From positions 55,777-119,776 of the forward strand of contig JBGSVE010000166.1 of assembly GCA_041753075.1 (NCBI GenBank): DNA of 64,000 nucleotides, given 5' to 3'. The position numbers were made by a program, and so were the translations under genes. The stretch comes from UBA6163 sp041753075. GTDB lineage: Bacteria; Planctomycetota; Planctomycetia; Pirellulales; Pirellulaceae. Below are positions 34,474 through 42,290 of the stretch, piece after piece; the stretch's first letter is position 1; each line of letters begins with the position of its first letter. The notes under the pieces were generated by a model. That model saw only the letters and a list, made by a program, of their open reading frames with translations, had not been told where the DNA came from and ran no database searches.

Positions 34474-35556
34474 TTATTCGCCTTCGACGGGGTCTAATTG
34501 GGGTGGGTCGAATTTTCCCCACTTCGCTTGCTTTTCGTCTTCGTTAGGTTCGACGAATGGTCGTACGACACGAAATCCTACACCCAGCGCGTCGGTGAAA
34601 TACCAAATGCTTTGCGGTAATTGGGGATCTTGTTGTTTCCATTCTTCGGATGAACCTTCGCGCGCGGCGCTGCGCAACATTTCGACGTCATCATCCCAAC
34701 CGCCACCGCGAACCGAATGGGGATAAAGCGTTGTGGGAATTTCCAACGGGTTGACGGTCAACTTTTCAATACGCCGGGCAAAGATGTCAGGTATGTATTG
34801 ATCCAGTACCCATTCGGCGACGTTGCCGTGCATATCATAAAGTCCCCATGGGTTGGGCAACTTGGTGCCAACTTCTTCGTATTGTTCATTACTGTTTTCC
34901 AGCGACACGGCATAGTCGTTGATGTCATCGGCCCCGTCACTAAATGAATACGCTGTGTTTGTCCCGGCGCGAGCGGCGTATTCCCACTCGGCCTCGGTCG
35001 GTAATCGATAATAGCGACCAGTCTTCGCCGATAACCAGTTGCAGTAGCTGCGCGCGGCGTGCTGAGTCATGCAGATCGCGGGATAACTTCCCTTGCCCAT
35101 TCCGAAACTCATATCGGTGTATGGTTCAGTCGGACGGGTCATGCCATCGACGACAATTTCGTCTTCGCTCGCCTTGGTGCCCGCAAGATCACGACGAATG
35201 ATGTCGATCCTTTCGCCCCAGGTATCGTATTGGTCCCAAGTGATCTCAAACTTGCCAATCCAAAATGGATCGACTTGGACTTCGTGCTGCGGTCCTTCGT
35301 CTGCGAGATGTCCGTCTTCGGTTTCGGGACTGCCCATCAAGAATGGACCGCCCGGAATCGGCACCATGTCAATCGTCAAATGAGTGTGGCGCAACGGTTC
35401 GCTGTACGGCTTCATCGCCGACTCGTCGGTCGCAATCGCGTCGGGAACATCGATCGTTGGCGGTTGGTCGCCGACTGCTTGATTGCCCACTGAAATCGCG
35501 GTTGCGGTTAATCCCAACGCAATCACCATTCGCAGCGAAGCCAATTCGTTCAACAT
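34474..35556 (-). CDS. Exported SUMF1 (formylglycine-enzyme-like) domain protein
   Basis: A 360-residue protein with a hydrophobic N terminus (MVIALGLTATAIS) and a full SUMF1 fold: VPIPGGPFLMGSPETEDGHL, CNWLSAKTGRYYRLPTEAEW, NPWGLYDMHGNVAEW, VRGGGWDDD and VGFRVVRPF. The paired active-site Cys of true formylglycine-generating enzymes are absent: the RSAAREGSSEEW region has none, so it is probably not the sulfatase activator but a binding or scaffold member. ATG at 35556 is chosen to clear the upstream PSP1 gene; GTG at 35604 is the alternative. It is convergent with the caspase operon. Confidence 0.85.
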   Translation of the reverse strand: MLNELASLRMVIALGLTATAISVGNQAVGDQPPTIDVPDAIATDESAMKPYSEPLRHTHLTIDMVPIPGGPFLMGSPETEDGHLADEGPQHEVQVDPFWIGKFEITWDQYDTWGERIDIIRRDLAGTKASEDEIVVDGMTRPTEPYTDMSFGMGKGSYPAICMTQHAARSYCNWLSAKTGRYYRLPTEAEWEYAARAGTNTAYSFSDGADDINDYAVSLENSNEQYEEVGTKLPNPWGLYDMHGNVAEWVLDQYIPDIFARRIEKLTVNPLEIPTTLYPHSVRGGGWDDDVEMLRSAAREGSSEEWKQQDPQLPQSIWYFTDALGVGFRVVRPFVEPNEDEKQAKWGKFDPPQLDPVEGE

Positions 35557-35591
35557 TGTTTTCAAAGTATCTTCTAAGGAGAAACGAAGCA

Positions 35592-36176
35592 CTATTTTTG
35601 ACACTTACTCGCCACCACACATACGGCGCAAGTGCCGCTGCAACCACTGGACTTAGCGTCTCCGGTGCCGCAACCGGGGCCACATCCATCGGTCACCAAT
35701 TTCGCGAAGTGCCGCGAGCGAACCCGCGACTCGTATCGCCCGGCCAATTGCTGGACCAACGATTCATTGGCCGGCTCAAGTTCGTCCAAGAAGTAAAACA
35801 CCAGCGTGCCACAATCGAACAATTGATCGACGTCAAGTAAAACAGCTGCTGAACCGGCGGCCAGCAACTCGCGACGACAATCGTTCACGGCGGCACGGCG
35901 GTAACGTTCCAGTCGCGACAGCAAGAGCTCATCGGCGGCGGTGGTCTTGCGGACGATCGTGCTGGTCGACATTTCGGCCGGCGGGGAATCCAGTGACGGC
36001 GAATCAACTGGCGGCGAATGAGTGCGCGACGCATCGACCGCCTGGGTCACGACGCCCACCTCGAGACCGCGTCCGGTGCGACAAATCACGCGTTGGCCAC
36101 GAGCGTATTGCCCGCCACCGGCGCGACTTTGCACCACGTCTCCCCAACTGCCAACTCGCACAAAATAATCTAACAC
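35592..36176 (-). CDS. PSP1-domain protein with a Cys-rich tail
   Basis: A 194-residue product. The N terminus (YFVRVGSWGDVVQSRAGGG, YARGQRVICRTGRGLEVGVV) and the later LVFYFLDELEPANESLVQQL plus AGRYESRVRSRHFAKL match the PSP1/YaaT family, which in Bacillus acts with the Y-complex. The two halves are separated by an unusual Ser/Pro-rich segment (THSPPVDSPSLDSPPAE). The C terminus has seven Cys in about 30 residues (DGCGPGCGTG, SGCSGTCAVC), suggesting metal binding. GTG start at 36176, divergent from bioB with an 80-bp gap. Confidence 0.75.
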   Translation of the reverse strand: MLDYFVRVGSWGDVVQSRAGGGQYARGQRVICRTGRGLEVGVVTQAVDASRTHSPPVDSPSLDSPPAEMSTSTIVRKTTAADELLLSRLERYRRAAVNDCRRELLAAGSAAVLLDVDQLFDCGTLVFYFLDELEPANESLVQQLAGRYESRVRSRHFAKLVTDGCGPGCGTGDAKSSGCSGTCAVCVVASKCQK

Positions 36177-36256
36177 GCCTCACCCGCTTGCCCTATCGCG
36201 ATCCGGTTGCCAACATTATTCCGTCGTTACGTTCGATTTTCCTCAGGCACTGTTTC

Positions 36257-37288
36257 ATGTCGACCGCCCTTTCGCAAGTCACCGCGAGCCTAGAGTCTAC
36301 TTGCTCGCGAGATTTTTTTCACGCATTGGCCGATCGAGTGCTGGCCGGCCACGTAGCTACGCGCGACGAGGCGTTGGCGATTTTGGCCTCGGCGGATGAC
36401 GATTTGCTCGACGTGATGTCGGCGGCATTTCGGTTGCGAAAGCATTATTTCGGCAAAACCGTTCAGCTTTATTTCCTGATGAACGCCAAAAGTGGTCTTT
36501 GTCCCGAGGATTGCAGTTATTGCAGCCAATCCAAAGTTTCCGAAGCGCCGGTGCCAAAATACAACATTTTGCAGCGCGACAAGCTGCTCGCCGCCGCTGA
36601 AATAGCGGCCCAGCGACAAGCCAAAACTTATTGTTTGGTGATTTCCGCGCGCGGACCAAACGAGCGTGAAATGAAAGCGGTCGAAACGATCGTGCCGGAG
36701 ATCAAGGCGAAATATGGTCTAGATATTTGTGCCTGCTTGGGGTTGTTGACCCAGGAGCAAGCCGATCGGTTAAAGGCCTGCGGCGTCGATCGCGTCAACC
36801 ATAACTTGAACACCAGCGAAGCTCACTACGGCAACATTTGCACGACGCACACCTACGCCGACCGTGTACAAACACTTCGTAACGTTCGCACGGCGGGATT
36901 AGAAGTTTGCAGCGGCGGCATCATCGGCATGGGCGAATCGCACGACGATATTGTGTCGATGGCGATGGAGCTGCGCGACCTCAAGGCGGAATCGATCCCG
37001 ATCAATTTTTTGAATTCGATCGAAGGCACACCGTTTCAAGAAATTGACGAACTGTCGCCGCAAGATTGTTTGCGTGCCTTGGCGATGTTTCGCTTCGTCA
37101 ATCCATCAAGCGAGCTTCGCATTTCCGGCGGTCGCGAGATCAAGCTGCGTTCGCTTCAACCACTTGGGTTGTACGCCGCCAACAGCGTCTTTGTGGGCGA
37201 TTACTTGACGACCAGCGGCCAACCACCCGAAGCTGATTACCAAATGGTTCGCGACCTCGGATTCGAAGTTACCGGCCAAGCGTCGTAG
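36257..37288 (+). CDS. bioB: Biotin synthase
   Basis: A 343-residue radical SAM enzyme that inserts sulfur into dethiobiotin. The CPEDCSYC motif (C82, C86, C89) binds the SAM cluster, and NHNLNTSEAHYGNICTTHTY, GGIIGMGES and the YN.L region match BioB. ATG at 36257 is chosen; the frame extends upstream but into the divergent PSP1 gene. No other biotin gene is in this window. Confidence 0.95.
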   Translation: MSTALSQVTASLESTCSRDFFHALADRVLAGHVATRDEALAILASADDDLLDVMSAAFRLRKHYFGKTVQLYFLMNAKSGLCPEDCSYCSQSKVSEAPVPKYNILQRDKLLAAAEIAAQRQAKTYCLVISARGPNEREMKAVETIVPEIKAKYGLDICACLGLLTQEQADRLKACGVDRVNHNLNTSEAHYGNICTTHTYADRVQTLRNVRTAGLEVCSGGIIGMGESHDDIVSMAMELRDLKAESIPINFLNSIEGTPFQEIDELSPQDCLRALAMFRFVNPSSELRISGGREIKLRSLQPLGLYAANSVFVGDYLTTSGQPPEADYQMVRDLGFEVTGQAS

Positions 37289-37683
37289 TGCCGGTTTCCA
37301 GGTTGTTCAACGATCGGCGGCGAGTGCCTCGACAAACCGTCATATCGCCAAAACTCAGGCACGCCGAATTGGGCCAGCAGTGAAAGTTTGTTGATCGACG
37401 AGCGCGATCGATCCACTTTGATAACCAAATCCGGCGGCGGATCAATGGACAAGTCGCTCTCGATTTTGTCGCGAACCGCAGCCTCATGCTCAATGTAGAA
37501 CGATTCGTCGGCCTCGAACCCACGCCGCAGGTTGCGGCGCTTAAAGGTTGTCGATGCCGAAGAGGAGATGTCGATGTTGTGAAATTCGGCGAATCTTTCA
37601 ATCATCCGTCCAAGCATCGACTTGTCGATTTCGTGCGCCCGTGATGGTGACATGATTTCCATTTCGCCTTCATCATAAGTCAA
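37237..37683 (-). CDS. Uma2-family (DUF820) nuclease-like protein, possibly decaying
   Basis: The frame matches the Uma2/DUF820 PD-(D/E)XK group: FEADESFYIEH, PPPDLVIKVDRSRSSINKLS, FGVPEFWRYDG. Family-like sequence (GEHRIVIYNVLWETYEALAD) continues upstream to the stop of the TPR gene at 37789 with no ATG, GTG or TTG; the first such codon is TTG at 37683. The usual 'DLVVEV' Glu is Lys here (DLVIKVD), which may remove a catalytic residue. Its 3' end overlaps bioB by 52 bp. I read it as a truncated or dying copy; use of a rare start is the alternative. Confidence 0.6.
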   Translation of the reverse strand: MTYDEGEMEIMSPSRAHEIDKSMLGRMIERFAEFHNIDISSSASTTFKRRNLRRGFEADESFYIEHEAAVRDKIESDLSIDPPPDLVIKVDRSRSSINKLSLLAQFGVPEFWRYDGLSRHSPPIVEQPGNRHYDAWPVTSNPRSRTIW

Positions 37684-37788
37684 TAGTCCACCACGATCGG
37701 GATTGTCGGCGAGCGCTTCGTAAGTCTCCCACAGGACGTTGTAAATGACGATCCGATGTTCGCCCGCGAAATTTGCAATACTTATAAA

Positions 37789-38568
37789 CTATTCTCGCGT
37801 GAAAATTCGGCGGAAGACATTTTTGACACTCCACGAAGAGTTTTGCAACATCGTTAGGCGGCGGCGAGCTTCGGGGTGAGTGGGATAGACTTCAAGGCAA
37901 TGCTGATAACTTTCGATGGCGGCTTCGATCATGCCCGATTCCTCCTGACATTGACCGAGTGACAACCAGGCGAAATGGCAATCCGGTTGTTTGTCGATCG
38001 CCGACCGAACGCGTTGTTGTGCCTTGACGAACGCTCGATGGTGCATATAGATCAGACCTGTTTCCAATGGCACCAAAAAATCGCTCGACAAAATCTGCGC
38101 TCGATCGAAGCAATGGCGATCATTCTTTTGGCGTGACGCGACCATGATTTCGCCGCGAGCTTGCCATTGGTAAGCCGTTTCGCCACGCTGCATCAGCGAC
38201 GCATCGCTGAGACCATTTGCGGACTTGAAATCGCCGAGTCGGCAATGTGCCTGAGACTGCGTCGCCAACAAGTCGCCGTTGTTAGGAAACATCTCCAACG
38301 CCTTCTGGCTCCACGTAATCGCTTGCGGATATTCGCCCAAGATAATCAGCATTTGCACCTGAGACACCCAGCCCAAGACCATCGCGCGATCAAGTTCGAG
38401 TGCGCGAGAATAGAATCGCAGCGCGTTCTCATGCTGGCCATCGCGGCGATGTTTATCAGCCATTGCGAACCAATAGTGCTCGTCCTTCTCCTGGGAATCG
38501 CCACGCGCGGCTGCGGGCTTAGCGACATCGTCGCCGTCGTCCCATTCAAGTTTATCAAAGCGTGCCAC
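37789..38568 (-). CDS. TPR-repeat protein
   Basis: A 259-residue protein with about five tetratricopeptide repeats: HYWFAMADKHRRDGQHENAL, FYSRALELD, WVSQVQMLIILGEYPQAI, AWLSLGQCQEESGMIEAAIE and SYQHCLEVYPTHPEARRRL. TPR domains bind proteins; no enzyme domain or signal peptide is seen. GTG at 38568 is chosen because the frame further upstream (to 38715) overlaps the S26-like gene and is not TPR-like. A palindromic repeat separates it from that gene. Confidence 0.75.
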   Translation of the reverse strand: MARFDKLEWDDGDDVAKPAAARGDSQEKDEHYWFAMADKHRRDGQHENALRFYSRALELDRAMVLGWVSQVQMLIILGEYPQAITWSQKALEMFPNNGDLLATQSQAHCRLGDFKSANGLSDASLMQRGETAYQWQARGEIMVASRQKNDRHCFDRAQILSSDFLVPLETGLIYMHHRAFVKAQQRVRSAIDKQPDCHFAWLSLGQCQEESGMIEAAIESYQHCLEVYPTHPEARRRLTMLQNSSWSVKNVFRRIFTRE

Positions 38569-38586
38569 AGCGAATCCTAAAAAAGA

Positions 38587-38616
38587 GTAGAACAACAGCC
38601 CCAATTGTTCTGCAAT
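38587..38616. repeat. GTAGAAC-type palindromic repeat, short copy
   Basis: GTAGAACAACAGCCCCAATTG followed by TTCTGCAAT, an imperfect palindrome with the ATTG(T/C)AGAACAA end of the family. It lies between the S26-like and TPR genes. Confidence 0.6.
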
Positions 38617-38626
38617 AAAAGTTAAC

Positions 38627-39685
38627 CTAAAGAGCGCCAAAACGCGAAAACGGATGAGTCCGCCAATACACGATACCCTGGATTGATCGCGAACTAACCA
38701 CTCCCAACTGAGCATAAACTTCCGGGCGGATATTCAGCGGGTTGATACCGAGATTATCGGGCAAAACGAAGCTTGCACCGATCGGCACGACCAGTGCATT
38801 GAACGGCGTCGGCGAACTGGGTTGCCAAGGGGAAAGTACGCCATCGACCATCAGTTTGCCGTTCTCAAACGCCAGCGATTGGCCGCCCGTTGCAACCATG
38901 CGGCCGATTCGTTGGCCTTGGACCTGGTAGATCGCATTGCCGTAGCCGGGCAGGTTTTGGAATCGTTGGCGGTTGATTTCGTAAAGCACAAGCGAACCGG
39001 CTTGTGGTGACGAAGTCTGATTGACCAACAACACTTCGCCGCTGTTAAACATGCCGGTGGTATAGTTGATGGAAATTGGCATGGCGAATCGTGAAACAGC
39101 CAACGTTGCGGGATAGTAAAAGACAATCCCAAGAACCGCCGCAACCGCCAGCGTCGTCGCGATTCGTTGAGCAAAACCATCGAAGCGGCGCTGCATCGCG
39201 TCAATCGATGCGAGCACATGCCAAGCAAACATCAAACCTTGGGCGGCAGCACCGAACGGTAGGCCGGCAAACCAAATCAAGCTAGAAGCAAGAACGAGAT
39301 AGACGCCAAAGATAATCGCTCCGCGACTTCGCTCGCCATGACGCCATTGCACCCATCCCGGCACAACCAAGAGCGGCCAATCGATGGCGTCGGTGATGAT
39401 TCCGTCGCCGTCGGTACCGCGTGAAAAACCGATTCGTGGCATGCGGATCGATGACGTTAAAATGTTGCCCAGGTTGCCTTTGCGAAATTGTTGCCATTGT
39501 CGAACCAGGCCAAATCGCCAGCGATAAAACACTGACTTCAACTCCATCGGCACCGCCTTGGATGCACCCGAGGCACGCGGAGGATTGACGTCGAATGTCC
39601 GTGTTGCCGTCGTCAAATCGGCTCGGCACCGCGCGCAAAGCCGGCTGCCGGGCATGTTCTCAAAACGGCAACTGGGGCACTGCAT
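38627..39685 (-). CDS. Zinc-ribbon membrane protein with a signal peptidase I-like domain
   Basis: A 352-residue protein. A zinc ribbon (CPSCRFENMPGSRLCARC) opens it, three hydrophobic segments follow at about 105-205, and the C-terminal half reads like an S26/signal peptidase I beta domain (SGEVLLVNQTSSPQAGSLVL; LVVPIGASFVLPDN; SSRSIQGIVYWRTHPFSRFG). The catalytic Ser normally found in 'SMxPT' is not evident (NYTTGMFNSGEVL), nor a clear general-base Lys, so it may be an inactive relative. Last member of the Ycf46-like gene run, 8 bp after the DUF2997 gene. Confidence 0.65.
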   Translation of the reverse strand: MQCPSCRFENMPGSRLCARCRADLTTATRTFDVNPPRASGASKAVPMELKSVFYRWRFGLVRQWQQFRKGNLGNILTSSIRMPRIGFSRGTDGDGIITDAIDWPLLVVPGWVQWRHGERSRGAIIFGVYLVLASSLIWFAGLPFGAAAQGLMFAWHVLASIDAMQRRFDGFAQRIATTLAVAAVLGIVFYYPATLAVSRFAMPISINYTTGMFNSGEVLLVNQTSSPQAGSLVLYEINRQRFQNLPGYGNAIYQVQGQRIGRMVATGGQSLAFENGKLMVDGVLSPWQPSSPTPFNALVVPIGASFVLPDNLGINPLNIRPEVYAQLGVVSSRSIQGIVYWRTHPFSRFGAL

Positions 39686-39693
39686 CGCAACAC

Positions 39694-39906
39694 TCAGTAT
39701 TGGTTATGGATATCAAGGTGGCTCTTCAATTCACCTGATTGTTCATAGTATTCCTGGGTCAGTTGTCGGCTTTCTTCACGACCGATAATTTGCGCCAGCA
39801 ACTCGGCGGCGTCGATACACGCCGGGCCCTTGATACCAATGGTACGAATCGTCACTACGCCATTGCGGTCAACTTCGATCTCGAACTCTTCCTTCGCCAT
39901 GCTCAA
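39694..39906 (-). CDS. DUF2997 protein
   Basis: A 70-residue protein matching DUF2997: EIEVDRNGVVTIRTIGIKGP, ACIDAAELLAQIIG, then a Thr-Gln-Glu-Tyr-Tyr ending. The family typically sits next to Ycf35 (DUF1257) and Ycf46-type AAA genes in cyanobacteria and planctomycetes, as here. Function unknown. Confidence 0.8.
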   Translation of the reverse strand: MSMAKEEFEIEVDRNGVVTIRTIGIKGPACIDAAELLAQIIGREESRQLTQEYYEQSGELKSHLDIHNQY

Positions 39907-39923
39907 AACCTTTCAATAAAAAT

Positions 39924-40388
39924 CTACCAATTTCGCACGCGGATTTTGACAGATTGTTGATCCGTCATTTCTTCGTTCACAATTGTCATGTTGCGACCTT
40001 TCAATTCCGTCACGATGCGGTGGTAGGCGTATTGCTGGGTCACTTTGCCGAGCAATTCTTCGCCCAGTGCGCGCAATTCCGCTTTCGAGACGCCGCGGCC
40101 TTCCATGCAAATTTGCAACGAACCACGCGGGTCGCGGCTGAACGTCGCGCGAATCCCATCACGCTCGACCACCATCCGCTCACCGGTACCGACCGACACA
40201 CCCATCACTTCGCTTTCTTCGACTTCGATGATCTCGCGGGTCATGCCGTTGGCGACCGTTGCCGAAACACCGGACGACACTTCCTGGACCATCGTAAACC
40301 CCGATGCTGCGACGGCGGCGGTTATGGCCGCCGTGATGACTGGCCAATTCGCAATCAAGATCGGCGTTACCACCAGCACGGTACTCAT
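39924..40388 (-). CDS. Ycf35 (DUF1257)-like protein
   Basis: A 154-residue protein. The C-terminal half (GKVTQQYAYHRIVTELKGRN, MTIVNEEMTDQQSVKIRVRN plus W) fits the Ycf35/DUF1257 pattern. The N terminus is atypical: an Ala/Val-rich hydrophobic stretch (VITAAITAAVAASGF) instead of the usual 'SHFTTVKT' opening, possibly a membrane anchor. It lies between the DUF2997 and Ycf46-like genes. Confidence 0.65.
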   Translation of the reverse strand: MSTVLVVTPILIANWPVITAAITAAVAASGFTMVQEVSSGVSATVANGMTREIIEVEESEVMGVSVGTGERMVVERDGIRATFSRDPRGSLQICMEGRGVSKAELRALGEELLGKVTQQYAYHRIVTELKGRNMTIVNEEMTDQQSVKIRVRNW

Positions 40389-40425
40389 TCAATTCACTCC
40401 CAAACGCGAGGTTCGACAATCATCA

Positions 40426-42066
40426 CTACAATTCAATTTTACGTCGGCTGGCGACATCGTGCGGCACCGCGATCGCCGTGGACGCCGGTCGCGCTCGACC
40501 GCTGGCCCAACTGCGCAATCGCGTCAAATCTTCGCTCATTGTCTTGGACAACGGTACCGTTTCAGCGATCGCTCGGCGAACGATTTCGGTATCGATGTCG
40601 GTTTCGTTGCTGAACGCGTCGAACATCGCGGCAATGATCGCTTCTTCGAGCTCCGCACCGTTGAATCCTTCGCTGGCTTCGGCCAAGGCGTTGACGTCAA
40701 ACTTTTCCGCCGGGCGACCTCGCTTGTTCAGGTGAATTCGCAAAATCTCGGCGCGTTCCTCGGCGTTGGGAAGATCGACAAAGAAGATTTCGTCGAGGCG
40801 TCCTTTGCGTAACAATTCCGGCGGCAATTTGCTGATGTCGTTCGCCGTGGCGATCACAAACACCGGAGACGTTTTCTCTGACAACCAAGTCAACAGCGTG
40901 CCGAACACACGCGCCGACGTGCCGCCATCGCTGCCGGACGAGCCCGTTGCACCGGCGAGCGCCTTGTCGATTTCGTCGATCCACAACACAGCCGGTGCGA
41001 TGCTTTCGGCAACCTGAATCGCGCGGCGCAGATTCTGTTCGCTCGAACCGACCAAGCTGCTGAACATTCGCCCCAGATCGAAACGCAACAGCGGCAATTC
41101 CCAAAGCTGGGCGGCGGCTTTGGCGCAGAGGCTTTTTCCGCATCCCTGGACGCCCAACAACAACACGCCGCGCGGCGCGGGCAATCCGAACGCTTGGGCT
41201 TTTTCGGTAAACGCGACGGAACGTTTTTTCAACCACGACTTCAGGTTATCAAGACCCGCGACGTCGTTAAAATGGTCTTCGGTATCGCAGTATTCCAACA
41301 GACCGTCTTTGCGAATGATCTGTTTCTTTTCGCTGAACACGATGCTGATATCTTCCGCCGACAATCGCCCGTCGGTCACCAGCGTCTTGGCGAACACGTT
41401 CTCGGCTTCTTTCAACGTCAAGCCGCGGGCGGCGCGCAGTAAGCTTTCGCGCGCTTGCGGATTCAGATCAATGACGACCTTTGGATTGTCTTTGACATCA
41501 TCGACGATGCGGTCGAGCAAGCGCGAAAAGTCTTTGGTATCGGGCAAGCCGAAGTCCAGCAGCGTGACGTCTTTGGTCAGCTCCGGTGCAATGTTTAGCA
41601 ATGGCGACGAGATCACGATTGTCTTGTAGGAATCGCGAAGTTGGATCGAGACATCGCGAAGCTTGCGAATCACCGACAAGTTGCACCGCACGTCTTCGGT
41701 AAAGCGATGAAAGTCTTTGAACAGATAGATCGCCGGATCGACGTGTTGCAGCACGGCGTCCAGCGCGGCCAGCGGATCCGACGTGTTGCCGCCGGAGGTT
41801 TTCGCGGGCTTGAGTTCGCCACCGGATCGAACGATTCCTTGGGTGATCGTCCAAACGGAAAGTTGCTTTTTGCGAGTTGTGGCAATCTTCCGCAGACAGC
41901 TTTCCAATCGTTCTTCTTCCCACGTGGTGACGTAGATAATTGGGTAGCGGGCGCGAATCAGCACGTCGAGTTCTTGCTGCGCCTGCCATTGGCGAGTCGC
42001 TTTGGCGGCCACCTCGCCATTGGCGGGCTTCGTCAGCGCGGCGGTCTTGGGCAAAGGTTCAGTCAC
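40426..42066 (-). CDS. Ycf46-like AAA+ ATPase
   Basis: A 546-residue ATPase. The N-terminal 220 residues are the Ycf46-type domain (ARYPIIYVTTWEEERLESCL, VDPAIYLFKDFHRF). The AAA+ module has Walker A GVQGCGKSLCAK near residue 302, Walker B VLWIDEIDKALAG near 358, sensor FVIATAND and arginine-finger region LLRKGRLDEIFF. The start is GTG at 42066, overlapping the preceding TGA by four bases (GTGA), so the two are translationally coupled. Cyanobacterial Ycf46 has been linked to photosynthetic control; the role in planctomycetes is unknown. Confidence 0.88.
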   Translation of the reverse strand: MTEPLPKTAALTKPANGEVAAKATRQWQAQQELDVLIRARYPIIYVTTWEEERLESCLRKIATTRKKQLSVWTITQGIVRSGGELKPAKTSGGNTSDPLAALDAVLQHVDPAIYLFKDFHRFTEDVRCNLSVIRKLRDVSIQLRDSYKTIVISSPLLNIAPELTKDVTLLDFGLPDTKDFSRLLDRIVDDVKDNPKVVIDLNPQARESLLRAARGLTLKEAENVFAKTLVTDGRLSAEDISIVFSEKKQIIRKDGLLEYCDTEDHFNDVAGLDNLKSWLKKRSVAFTEKAQAFGLPAPRGVLLLGVQGCGKSLCAKAAAQLWELPLLRFDLGRMFSSLVGSSEQNLRRAIQVAESIAPAVLWIDEIDKALAGATGSSGSDGGTSARVFGTLLTWLSEKTSPVFVIATANDISKLPPELLRKGRLDEIFFVDLPNAEERAEILRIHLNKRGRPAEKFDVNALAEASEGFNGAELEEAIIAAMFDAFSNETDIDTEIVRRAIAETVPLSKTMSEDLTRLRSWASGRARPASTAIAVPHDVASRRKIEL

Positions 42067-42266
42067 GGATTGTCAACGCTCACAGAAGGGGCAGCGGTCG
42101 ATTGGTTGTGGTTCAATTGCACAAGTCGCGATTGGATCAGCGAGTCGCCGGAGCGCTCGAGTTCTCGCAAGACTTCGAGCACTTCGCGTGACGTGCCGAA
42201 GACGAAAATGCGTCCGTCGGGCATAAGTTCAATGTCGGTGATTGCGGTTTCGTCGTCGGCGGCCAA
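42063..42266 (-). CDS. Small conserved-looking protein coupled to the Ycf46-like gene
   Basis: A 67-residue product (AITDIELMPDGRIFVFGTSR, EVLEVLRELERSG). It resembles small acidic companions of Ycf46-type ATPases but I cannot name a family. No ATG is available near the start: the frame has TTG at 42266 and is closed by a TAA 27 bp upstream. The GTGA overlap with the ATPase start supports translation. Confidence 0.6.
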   Translation of the reverse strand: MAADDETAITDIELMPDGRIFVFGTSREVLEVLRELERSGDSLIQSRLVQLNHNQSTAAPSVSVDNP

Positions 42267-42290
42267 GGGATTCGTCGCAGTGAAGTAAAG

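Noticed and set aside
34474..35556. Activator of the sulfatase at 50659
   Set aside because: The cysteine pair of formylglycine-generating enzymes is absent and the gene is 15 kb away.
35993..36256. Upstream extension of bioB
   Set aside because: Overlaps the divergent PSP1 gene and is not BioB-like; ATG at 36257 matches the family.
40045..40812. 255-codon plus-strand frame opposite the Ycf35/Ycf46-like genes
   Set aside because: Shadow of two well-supported minus-strand genes.
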